From contig NW_024037074.1 in the NCBI RefSeq assembly GCF_015706575.1, positions 18,217,334 through 18,281,333 of the forward strand: a stretch of 64,000 nt of DNA. The letters are read 5' to 3'. How positions within the stretch are numbered: the stretch's first letter is position 1; the number at the start of each line of letters is the position of its first letter. Positions 33,691 to 44,782 of this stretch are shown piece after piece. The notes beneath the pieces were generated by a model that was given only the letters and a program-made list of their open reading frames with translations, made no database searches and was not told the DNA's origin. This DNA comes from Patiria miniata (lineage: Eukaryota; Echinodermata; Asteroidea; Valvatida; Asterinidae). A program made the position numbers and the translations under genes.

Positions 33691-34129
33691 GATATTTGGT
33701 TGGTATCAAAAACTAAAGTGATGCTCGTTGATTTATATATCATTCCATATTTACTTTAAGGCCGTTTATACTCAGTGTTTAATCAAATATTTTTACTGGA
33801 TTTGTGGGGTATAACGAAAATTCACATACAGTCACATAATGATATCCTTTGTTCACACTTTCAAACATAATTGCTGAAGAGATATATACATAGTACACAG
33901 ATGATTGAGTTTGATATTTGGTTGCTATAAGAAGTGATGCTAGTTCATGTATCATATCATTCCATATTTTCTTTAAGGCCGTATATACTCAGTATTTAGT
34001 CAAATATTTTTACTGGATTTGTGGTGTATAACGAAAAGTCACATAAAGTCACATAATGATATCCTTTGTACACAGTTTTAAACATAATTGCTGAAGACAG
34101 ATATACATAATACACAGATGATTGAGTTC
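33691..34129 (+). repeat. Direct tandem duplication, about 220-bp unit, two copies
   Basis: 33691-33912 and 33913-34129 both start GATATTTGGTTG and run in parallel through TTTTTACTGGATTTGTGG and CACATAATGATATCCTTTG to ACAGATGATTGAGTT. Non-coding. Confidence 0.9.
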
Positions 34130-36423
34130 TGATTCTAAGTGAATGTTTTGTTTTTAAGGGGAGAAAATTACACTTAAGAAGTTCCTCACGAGGACTTCAG
34201 AGCTGTCTAAAGTAGGTCCAACATGAATTAATGATTGTTTGAAAATATCTCCTCTTGTATAAATAATGGTCATTCATCGGATATCTTGACAATTTCTTTA
34301 TGATACGTTTTTTGTATAGGCTTTCAATGGAATGCCTGAATTTTTATCAAACATTTTGAAATGTTACAATGTGAAAGACTTGTCTTTAGAATTCCATACA
34401 TGTCAGAAGGAAAGCCGATATGATAGTTAGGTTCTTAGGCTTTTCAAATGAGTCAGCTTTTGCCTGAGTTGTTTTATGACGGTGAACCATAATGTAAAAT
34501 GGCATAAACCAGTGGGGGATCCAAGATTTTCTTAACAGGGAATTAAGGGTAACGTATCGAAGTCCAACATTTTTCAAGGGGGTGGGTTGGATGAGTCGTT
34601 TAGTTGGAGTCAACGTACGAACCAGTGGCGTAAATCCGAGTTGGCGAGTGGGGGGATGGGGGATGACTAAAAATCATAAAATTGCCCCGCCGTAGAAATT
34701 CTGAAAGCTAGGTGGGGGAGGGCTTGACAGCACATGACACTGGGGGCGCTGTTCATGATACAAATGTTCATTTTATGCAAACTAACGCGCTTACGTCCCT
34801 CAGTTAATCTTACAGCAAAATGCTACATTTTTAAACCGTTTGTTCTCTGATTTTCAGGCCTATTGAATTTTCATTTGGACTGTTAGAAAGCTACAATACA
34901 AGATAACCTCAAACCCACCTCTTTTTTCTCTTGTTTCTTGATCTGGAGATGATCCAATGGCCCTGCTCAAAAAATGGTGGGATATATCCTTCCCCCCCCC
35001 CCAACCCCGGGTTTACGCCCATAGCATGAACATAATCGGTGTGTTGTTTGATATTGTTAGTGGCAAACGTGTCTTGTTCACATATACGGGGGAAGAAATG
35101 TCCGTCTGGTTTTAACATAATTTTTATAATTTGCAAAACCTTCATAATATCAATCTTGTTGTAAAATAATACATTTAATTTTAGTAAACGTGTGTATGTT
35201 TTACTCAGAAATAAAAAATTGTTGATGAACAGCAATGCAAAATATTGCCCTTGTCATGATATTTTTATAGTCGAAGGTGTGAAGTGAACCTTATTTTGAT
35301 ATATAATCTGTAGAGTGTATACTGTTCGAAATGTCCTCTGAAGGGCCTCGTCTTGATATTGAACTGATATTTTTAAAACTTATGCACTCACCTTGAGTGA
35401 ATTCCAAATGGATCAATGTATGAATTCGTGATATCAATCACATGATCCTTTGAGGCAGTCCCTCTTTGACGACTGGTACCCGTCGCGTGTTTCATATTGA
35501 GTCTTTGACACAGTCTTCACATTGAATACATCCCCACATGATTGTAGCAGCAGGAAGCCAGGACCAAGACGTTTCGTGGTGACGTCTTGACCACAGTTTT
35601 ACTTGGAGGCGTTCACACGTTGTGAGCAGTGTGTAAAAGTCAAGTCGCAACTCCATCTGCTGCCACCTTTACACACACAAATAGCCTCGCTCGTACCCCT
35701 GCCCTGCAAACCGGATACGAGCGAAACAAACTGGCGCACTCTATCGGCGATCCATACTTGGAAGTTATAAGCGTTATAAGCGGCAGGGGGCGCTACTTGA
35801 CTGTCGAACATGCACATAGGTGCGCAAGTTCAATAATGATACCCAATATAATGAAGACACAAATATGCTTGCAATATGTTTCACCCAATAAAAAAATAAA
35901 GAAAACTGAACAATAAACTACCAATAACCTGATTGGAGTCCAAAAGGTTTCAACTTGAACCAAGTGTTTTTTATAACTAAATTCCCTGGAATTGTGTGCT
36001 GCAGACGCTTACAGACGCCCCCTCCCCAGGTCTGTCCAAAATTAATATGTTTTCATAGAAATTCATTTAAAAAAATGCGGAATCCCCCCACCCCCCATCT
36101 GCTCTGACACCCAAACAAAATATCCTTGAAATAGTTTCAGACTGTGCACAAATATGGACAGAGCCAGCTAGGGTGTATTTGTACACTTTCTGTAATATAG
36201 TGTTAATAATCCTCGGATTTGAACAGCGCCCCAATAAAAAGTATAATACGAGCCCCCCCCCCCCCCTCCCACACTCCCCACCTATTGATTTTTGGAGGGC
36301 AAATGTCCGGAGAAAAAAACCTGTCTACATGTCAGATTTTTTTTGCTAATGAACCTCCCCCCCCCCCCCCGCAAGTACATTACTTGCATTTCCTGGGAGT
36401 GTTGTAGTATAAATTTGTACTAT
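34130..36423. other. Repeat-rich spacer downstream of gene A
   Basis: No exon supported. Probable decayed element between about 34623 and 35027 with GTGGCGTAAATCC at the left and GGGTTTACGCCCAT at the right. C-runs occur near 34992, 36253 and 36358. GCTCGTACCCC near 35691 recurs near 44141. Confidence 0.4.
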
Positions 36424-36800
36424 GTCTGACATAAAGGAGAAATTTTACAATCAATCTCTGTCGGTTTAGCTGCCGAAAGTCTGGACATTTCACTCTTTGT
36501 ATGTGCTGTTTGGTAAAGCTTGGGGGATCAGGAGGGGAAACACACACTTTTACCCGTTAGACGGTGAGTAGCGCTTTATGCATCACTTTTATGTATTGTT
36601 CTAGTAACAATTATTTGTTCCCTAGTCTGCATAAGCTTAAGGTACCTGTTCATACCCAAACCTTTGAACTTGAACATGTCAGGTACAATGTGTGGTTGCC
36701 CGTTTTACTTGCCGGATGTTCCTATCAACTCTCGTGCACGTGCAGTTGGTGATTACTCTTGTTCACATACATGTTTATCAGTATTTTTGCCCAACAAAAT
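36424..36800. repeat. Dispersed repeat, diverged third copy
   Basis: Aligns with 13285-13815 and 41758-42275 (TGTCTGACATAAA, AATCAATCTCTGTC, TTTACCCGT, GTGAGTAGC) but is clearly more diverged and outside both duplicated segments. Confidence 0.55.
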
Positions 36801-37170
36801 GTTGTAGCTAAATGTGCTAGCCTGGGGTATCACTGATACCTTGAGGGTCTGGGTATAGACCAATCTTGGCAGGCTATCTCTCACCGAAGCGAACGCATTG
36901 GGCTAGCATTTGTTAAGAATAACCGTCATCGATCAGTTGCTCTATTCGATATAGCTGACACAACGCCAGAGCCATTAAAAGGGGGCCACCGTGAGTGCAT
37001 AAAAGCTATTGTAACTACGAAAGGTTTAGTGTTTTGAGACGAATATTCAGAACAGTGTGTCTGATGCCATGCTTTAGCTATACTGAGACGTTCTTTCCTT
37101 CATCTCAGTCTTTGTTAAAAGTGTGGATTCGGATCTACGAATCTCTTACACTGGTCACAAAGTGTGGATT

Positions 37171-37852
37171 CAGTTAAGGAGAATACACAAGAAAGTGTGG
37201 ATTCGTAATTTAAGAATTCACGAGGCACGAAGCGCCGAGTGAATTCGTAAATTAAGAATCCACACTTGCGAGTGTATTCTTCGACTTAAACCATTGCGCC
37301 AACAGAAGTATTGGAAAGAATGTTGCAACCTGACGCCATTTTTTCCTTCATATATCATCTCAGTCAAGGTCATTCGTTGCAAAAATGACCATAATTTATG
37401 AATCTGGGACTGAGAAATGTTTCCAATTTTGTTAGGAAATACTTGAAACGACTCTTCGTAGCCCTTGTACACAATTGCAGAAGTGGCGTCAGGTTGCAAC
37501 ATTTTTTTCCTGGCGTGTTTAGCATGTGTATCGCCACACCCTTACAACCAAGTAATTTTATGTGTATAGGCTCCTTAGTCAAAATGGATAGTTCAGGCGA
37601 CGATTTCTTTCGGACTAAAAGTAGATTTTGGAGTGACGGCTGAGAATGTAAAGTGAAGATGCATTGGTAATATTCGAAAAGCAAATTTTCACGCAGACGG
37701 TCCTATTCATGCTCGTTATGGAGAACAAAAGTCCGACGTGTTCAAAGTGTGGATTCGTAATTCCGAATCCACACTTTACTAAAGATTCGGCGCTTCGTGC
37801 CTCGTGAATTCTTAACTTACGAATCCACACTTTCTTGTGTATTCTGCTTAAC
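37171..37852. mobile_element. Complex fold-back element with nested palindromes
   Basis: Outer arms: GAATACACAAGAAAGTGTGG on the left, its reverse complement at the right end. Each arm is partly palindromic itself (GTGGATTCGTAATTTAAG ... AATTAAGAATCCACA). An inner pair GTTGCAACCTGACGCCA / GGCGTCAGGTTGCAAC lies at 37320-37502. No coding domain. Confidence 0.8.
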
Positions 37853-38271
37853 ATAGACCACCGAAAGTACCGGCGACAATAATTAAGAGGCCACGTTACA
37901 ATCCCTTAAAATCCCAACTTTATTGTAGCGTGCATCGTAGAGGTTCACAATGACGGTTCACCATGCCATTTTGGCCAATAGAATTAGAATCGGACAAACA
38001 AAATTCCCACGTAAACATTTGTAAACGGGTCAGTAATTTGATATATATAAATGAGGTAGGGGAAAGTTGATAGAATTTCTCTCAATCATAGCGACATGTC
38101 AGTGCCGGCCGAAAGACGAGCGACGCGAAACAATAATTGATGAAACAACATTTTACTGCTCGGTACATAAGAGTGATTGTAGAAAAGAGTTACGTAACAG
38201 CATTCATTGTGTATAGCACGACGTTGATGCATCTTTCGTGCAGCTATGAAACACAAAGTAACTCTCCCACT

Positions 38272-38534
38272 CAAGGGCGGATCCAGAACACAATTTTTTG
38301 GGGGGCCAAAAAAAAATTTGGTCTCCCCCAAAAAAGTGTGTCTAAAAAATTACGGCGTGGGGTTCGGGGCCCGTGAGGGCCCCGAAAATTTTTTGGATTC
38401 TAGATGCTCTGTGGTGCGATCTGAGGCAATTTCTGACCACTTTAACCAATTTAAAAAAAAAAAAAAAAAAATTGGTTTCGTTTTGGGGGGGGCCATGGCC
38501 CCCTTTGGCCCCCCCCCCCCTGGATCCGCCCTTG
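38272..38534. mobile_element. hAT-type non-autonomous element, recent insertion in copy B
   Basis: Perfect 14-bp inverted termini CAAGGGCGGATCCA / TGGATCCGCCCTTG, flanked by the 8-bp duplication CTCCCACT (38264-38271 and 38535-38542). Copy A has a single CTCCCACT at 11356-11363, the intact empty site. 263 bp, no coding. Confidence 0.95.
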
Positions 38535-38581
38535 CTCCCACTGCGGAAATAAGGATTATGTTTTAAACGTAAAGAGAAAAG

Positions 38582-39050
38582 CACCTACTAAAACAGCTTA
38601 GTTGTTAAGCTGTCTGACAGCGGACCCAGGGTTAGGGGTTCGAGCCCGCTTGGTGTCATTTTGGTTTTCGATGCCTGCGGTTCTGTCATTTAAGAGTATT
38701 AATTTCCCGTCGTCATTTACCAACAGCAGTTAGCTCGGTCGGTCGGTAAGCTGACTCACAAGTTGGGACTGTCTGCGAAGTCCAGGTTGGCATCTGCGTA
38801 TAGGTACGGGGTTCTTTTGCTGACTCGGCAGCAAGGCTTAGGGTGCCACCTCGTTTCCTCCCTTTATGGTGCCTGACTTTCGAGTTACATGGATGGACAG
38901 GGAAGGAGGTGTGGTGGGCCGGGTACCGAGTCCCGGAAGAGTTCTATATGGAAGTCGGTAAGGGGCTCATTGAGTTAGGGTCATAAGTCCGACTCCTGAA
39001 GACTTGGCCATCGCCACATAACTTTTTGTTTTATTTTCTTTCTTTTTCTA
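38582..39050 (+). mobile_element. tRNA-derived SINE-like composite repeat (in copy B)
   Basis: Counterpart of 11395-11860, with the same two polymerase III-like heads and T-rich end, only a few substitutions apart. Confidence 0.55.
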
Positions 39051-39734
39051 TCTGAAGACAATTGCAAGAATGATTAGTTTGTTATATTGAGAGCTTGTAC
39101 TGTAATCGTTTGAAATTAATTTTAAAAACTGCTTGAAAATACAAAATTCAATCCAGCTATAATGTTTTAATTTCCTTGTCGCAAAACTGCATTTACATGC
39201 TCAGTACCTTTGCGCATACCTTGTTCAAGCTAGTCCCCTGATCCCCGACTGCGGGGGGAGGGGGGTTTATATCCTATAGTGCAATTTTTATATTTTTATA
39301 GTTTTATATGCACAGCTGTAGGTCTCAACGCCCGTAAATGAAGCAACTTCGCGCGGCAGCTTGTGCCGACATGACCGAATGTACAATCTTTTGCCATGGG
39401 TTGCAGAACCTGAGTTTAGCTTCGCGGAGTTTTGAGCAGCGGTGTTTATTATTTACATTCTCCACTTTGTTCTTATCCCCTCTTCCTTTCCCCTTCCTTC
39501 TCCATTCTTCGGAACACTGGTGCCTAGGGCCTACGAAACACTTAATCCGGGCCTGTTCCCCCGTTATAGAGCGCCCTCATGGTGTTCAATGAGTTCCTGC
39601 TTCACACAACCCCCAATCGCCACCCCCAGTACTTTTTGTTCTCGAAATTGCTTTGAACGGCCAATAGTCTATCGGCACCCTGAAAATTTGGGAGGATTTG
39701 TTGCAGATCCGCCCATGGTGACCCCTTTGCAATG

Positions 39735-40990
39735 TTGCTACCCCCCCCCCCCACGTCCCGCCCACTGAAAAAAAACCTTTCGCAGCGAAGCACATGCGTG
39801 GCGCGGCGTCCATTTTTAAAAATCTGTAGGATGCAACCCAGCATGTACATTTATAAACATAAGTCCCCATACTTCAAATTTCTTTTAAAAAATACTCAAA
39901 ACTCTCACAGGTGTTCAGGCTGCACAGAAAAATGATGATCAACATGTCATCTTTCATGTTCCTTTCAGTTTTTGGTAGGTTGACTGATGTTTTTTTGGAG
40001 AAATTCTCAACCAAAGAAGACACCCTTATCACAAATGATATCTCCCAAACTGGAAAAAGAAGCCATTTTATAAAAGAATCCTGCCACAACATTGCTAAAT
40101 AGCGTCACTTTCGGACCCCATTGCTTCCGAAATGTTCGGAATTGAAAGCCCCAAGTTCAGGCCTGAGGTACAGTGCCATATGTCTTCAATCCCCCAATTC
40201 GATGGCACTCAGAACTCTCTATTAAAATATAGACAAATTTGAATGTACAACTTTTTTTTCATGAGCACGGCGGACGGATTTCGGCCAATTTCCTGGGTTG
40301 CACCCATAGATGGCACTTTGTCCACTGATTGGTGATTCTCGATGCACTACAGAGGGCGCTATTAATCCAAACCATGACGGCATCTACGAGTCGACGCCCC
40401 CTACGATGATATTCACTGGCCCACATGGTCATTGAAATTCAATGTGCAATTACCACAGTAGACTATGCTTTGCTTCCAGAAGTCACAATGTCTCACATTT
40501 AGGCCTATGCTCTCTCTTCTCTGAGAGGGATATAAGTGTGGATCTAGAGGGACTAAAATGTTGTGTGGTCATTCAGAAAAACAAAAAAGAAACTTCAAGA
40601 AAACGACAACAAACAAACAAGACTTGAGCTCCGGAGTCAAAGATAAATGTTGGAACGCTTTAAAAATCCATTGAAATATATAGTATACTTCGTGGGTTGT
40701 TTTAGGGTTTGAGGTCCCGTCTGTAATTTGCCATCTGCTACGTTTCCCTTGACTGTTGCCGTCGTCGGGGGACCTGAGGGCTAAAAGAAGCTGAAGTCCT
40801 CCTCCATGCTGGTCTGTCTGCACCAGGACTTCTGACATAGTCATCATTTGGTCGTAATTCGTTTTTTACCCATTTCCAACTGATTTCTAATCTAATCTAA
40901 GGCAATTTTGTCAGAGTGTTTTTAATAAACAGATGTTATAATTTTACTCTTTAAAACAGTTGATAAAATTTTCATAAATTTATACAGGTT
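39735..40990. repeat. Block present in copy B and absent from copy A
   Basis: In copy A the flanks meet near 12556 (CCATGGTGACCCATTTG ... TGAATTTAATGATTTA). In copy B about 1.26 kb lies between. It starts with a C-run, includes the dispersed repeat related to 8670-9170 (at 39840-40310) and ends in AT-rich DNA. It is either an insertion in B or a deletion in A. Confidence 0.7.
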
Positions 40991-41757
40991 TGCTTTATGA
41001 ATTTAATGATTTATTTCTTCCTGTCCTTTCATCTTTGCCGTATCCCGATAATTTTTGGACTCGCCAGCCGGGCTACTTAAGGAATAGGTTGACTAGCCCG
41101 CTCCTGTTTTGACGAGCATTTGGCTAGCGGGCTACCGCTAATTTCGAACCCCGTATAGTCCACTTTACGGACCCGAAGTATAGGCCTAAACTACATTGTA
41201 TTTGTCAGATGTCATTTGTAAACAAAATAATAATAATAATAACTGGCGAGGTCTTGAGAAACATGGATTTTGAATGAGGTGATTTGTAAATAGTGTCTTT
41301 ATATGTAGATCAAATTGAGAGCTAAATGTTATTTAGAGGCTGCTGTTTTGCTTTATATTACAATATAATGTAATTGTATTATCTTGTCTGTTAACATTTT
41401 GTTTTGTACTTTATGCAGGGTTGACGGTCTAAATTTTAATTCAGGAGTTATAATAATTATACAGGCCCCTGTATTTGGTATACAGAGTGGGGAATATAAG
41501 GGAAAACCCCAAAAAAATCCAGATTTACCTGGAGGCTGGATGGAGGCGTCGTTCAACTACATTTGTGTAGTTTGTGAGTTTTGCCAGTCGTTTTCAGGTG
41601 ATTGTGTGTGTTTCATTGTTTGCGTGTATTATAGACGTAGCAAAGGCACTCTCACAATGACCCCAAAATTATCATCACCTGCAGTTCAGAGCCACTCTAT
41701 TGAAATGTGTTTTGAACCTGTCTGCCGAGTTCATTTATTTCCTCAAGATTTGTGTAC

Positions 41758-42275
41758 AATGTCTGACATAAAACCTTTTTTTTTTCAATCAATCTCTGTC
41801 GGCGTAGTCTGCCGATAGTCTGGAAAAAAAATCTCTCTTTGTATGGGCTGTTTGGTCGCGGCTGGTTTGAGAACTATATATTTTTACCCGTCGGGGTGAG
41901 TAGCACTTTATACAATGCATCGACATTTGTGAATGTTGGTACCACTGTTTGTTCCCTTGTCGTCATGAGCTTGCTGTACCCGTAGGGCATTGGTACCCCG
42001 AATTAATTGTTCACTTTAACGGGCACAATGCTTGTTTACCCGTTTACCTGTGGATTGTCTATAGGCCCTTTCAGCTCCCACGCATGCATGCGTGCACAAT
42101 TTATCTGGTTCATATTTACACGTTTGTCAGAATTTTTGCCCAGGAAATGATTTCCAGCAAAATATCCTACTCTAGTACTTTCGCTAACAAGCTGAGTACA
42201 TATAGACCCGGCAATGACGGTTATTCTGAACAATATAGCTCTTCTGCCATTAATGGGATTCTCGGTTTGTGAACA
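41758..42275. repeat. Dispersed repeat (duplication partner of 13285-13815)
   Basis: Very similar to copy A. A frame of about 107 codons is open in both, but the diverged copy at 36424 does not keep it, so I read it as non-coding. Confidence 0.5.
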
Positions 42276-42559
42276 CTGAAAAGTGGCCGAATCGGGCTAG
42301 GCATATATATGAAGCTATTCTTCTCAACAAAATCGTCAGAAAAAATCAAGGAAATTTAAATATCAATCCAATTTTATGTTCTTTGCAATGTAGAAGAATT
42401 CTTGTCACGAGTTCTTCATGGCACAATTTCTCTGTTTACTTATTAAACCACTTTGAATGATTCCATGACTGAATTGACTGCTCCAAAGACCCATTTTACG
42501 CTCTAAATTTAAAAGAGTGAAAAATTCACTCCATTCGAGTGAAGATTCACTCCAACAGT

Positions 42560-42710
42560 CGGAAACGAGGGACTAGACGTTTTAGAGTGAAATTTGTTCA
42601 ATCGTAAAGATCGAGTTTCACTCGAGCTTCGACTGAAGTGGTTCTTTTTTCAGACTATTTCAATCGAATATGAGAGTGATTTTCACTCTAAAACGTCCAG
42701 TCCCTAATTT
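42560..42710. mobile_element. Small palindromic element (MITE-like), copy B
   Basis: GACTAGACGTTTTAGAGTG pairs with CACTCTAAAACGTCCAGTC. Partner of 14090-14262; the copy B version is the more symmetric. Confidence 0.55.
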
Positions 42711-42895
42711 CACTCTTCGGAATTTAGAGAGTAACGATGAAACTTGATAGGGAACAAAATGGACCAAATTCGTAATTAATTGGCCTCGACCTGAACCAAA
42801 AGGGAGTGCATGGGGAAACAAGAACAGAAGTCACCCGAGGCAAATAATTGGATATAAAGTAAAGTATAACCGTGACAGTATAACTGCTGGAAGGG

Positions 42896-42902
42896 TATAA
42901 AA
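42896..42902 (+). promoter_or_regulatory. Candidate TATA box for adhesion GPCR gene B
   Basis: TATAAAA in GAAGGGTATAAAATGTTAC, matching 14416-14422 in copy A, about 400 bases before the GTGAGT at 43301. Confidence 0.4.
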
Positions 42903-42924
42903 TGTTACAATAGGCCTACATTTT

Positions 42925-43300
42925 GGTTTATTTCATGAACAGGGTCTGAGCGTCAAGTGCATGGTGCCCTCCCACGCACTCCCTCCGAATTTCCAAATAA
43001 GGTCGGAACATAAATCTGTTTGCAGTATTAAACTCCTCCCCCATTCCACATGAACACTTCTAGGTACACCACATGATAACTCATGTGCGTCACTGCATGT
43101 CTTTATGCTGGGAATTGCGGAAGGTTTACCCGAAGCACACGGGTTCAGGAACACTGGGTTGACGTTGATCCCTGAACAAAAACCAAACAGGAACCAGTCT
43201 TATTTATTTTGCCAACTCAACAAAGACCTGTGCGGGGACCAAAACTCGCCAGAGAGTTGCAGCACTGTGCTGAAGGAGCATAGCATTCGCTCATTGGAGG
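42925..43300 (+). other. Candidate 5' untranslated exon of gene B
   Basis: Counterpart of the candidate leader in copy A, ending before GTGAGT at 43301. A 73-codon frame (43105-43326) crosses it and runs into the intron; it is broken in copy A and is not taken as coding. Confidence 0.33.
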
Positions 43301-44692
43301 GTGAGTTGTATATTGTCATCTGTTAAGTTTCTATATCATGTAATTTAAGGTGTTTATTTGGCCTAAAAAAGCATATTTTCCCTTCATGCATAACACTCGT
43401 TCATGTAAATATATTTTCCGTGAAGTTTACATATACATTCGATTCCCAGACTGTATTGGTAAACAAATACACGTATGAGTAAACAAGTAATCTTGTACAG
43501 GTAAACTCATTTTTGCTTTCACTGGTAATGTTTTCATTGTAAAAAAAAAAAAAAAAAGGAGAAACAATTTAAAACCATCCTCGGATTACATTTAGAGTCT
43601 TCGTGATTGGTGGATGACTTTGATAATAGGAAACGAACAGCTTTTCATGTGCTTTGATTTAAGTAATTTTTGGTCCTGATGGGTATTCGGTAGAGGCTTC
43701 CCACAAACTTAAGGGGGCAACCCATCAACGGATGTCGGCCTTTTTAGCGAAGTTTATTCTAATAAATGGTATATTTTCGTCAGAGGATGTTCATATTGGA
43801 GTCCCAGATTGATCTTTACTTCTTATTTTATACATCTTTTAAAGGAACAGTCCATCATTTGCATGCAGCTATCCAAAAAATAGCTGACGTAATTATTGTT
43901 GAAAAGCTTACTTGGTTTAAAGATAGTAATGGGACTAAACTCCCTGCGAAATGATTCTTTCTGGCAAGTTGTCATTTTGAAGAAATCAATGAAAGAAGGC
44001 CTGACCACGATCGTTGGAAATGTCCGTAAGTAGTTCGGTTTTTTATTCGGCGAAGCACGCGCAAGCGTTGACACGACGCACATAATCTGTCGGTTCAGAG
44101 CGCGACATCGCGTAGCTGCAATCGGCTCAGTGGGAACTTCGCTCGTACCCCCGCCCTGCAAACAGGGCGCTGGGACACGCTGATGAGCTTCTCAGAATCT
44201 TGTGAAGGAAGTGGGGATGGCATCCTGGGTAATTTATCATGACCTATGTATAAAGCATCTGTCTGCAGCTGTTTAAGACCGCAGTAAGCCAATGCGCGCA
44301 AATGCTATTCGAAAACTTTCTCATAGAAATGCACACATTACCGGATATGATTTCTTTTTCATTGCGGACCATGTGGACAAATTTTGAGCGTCGCATAATA
44401 TGCAATCTGACCCTTCATGAATTCGAAACGGAGCATGAGCAAGTGACGGGAATTGAAAATTTACAAAACAGATAAGTTTTACAGATTTTCCTACATTATT
44501 ACGCTTTTCAACGAAAAAAAAAGCATTCACGAATGGGAATAAGAGTGATGACTCAGTCTTAACGGCCGTTTAAAACCTTGCAGAGTCGTGGCCGTGATGA
44601 CTTGCAGGTCACAGGTCACGCAAAATCTATCCAATCAGAGCAAAAATCCGACTTGTGTAAAGTCTATTATCAGAAAAAACATTCTTTTACAG

Positions 44693-44782
44693 GTTTGGCT
44701 TGCAATTGAGGCTTCGAACAGACACCATGTTTTTATTTTGTTGGATCACAATCGCCATTGCAGTTAATTTACCACTATCACA
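44693..44782 (+). CDS. Gene B exon 1: start codon and signal peptide
   Basis: Acceptor TTTTACAG before 44693; ATG at 44727; leader MFLFCWITIAIAVNLPLS; donor GTGAGT. Thirteen of 18 leader residues match gene A. Confidence 0.8.
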
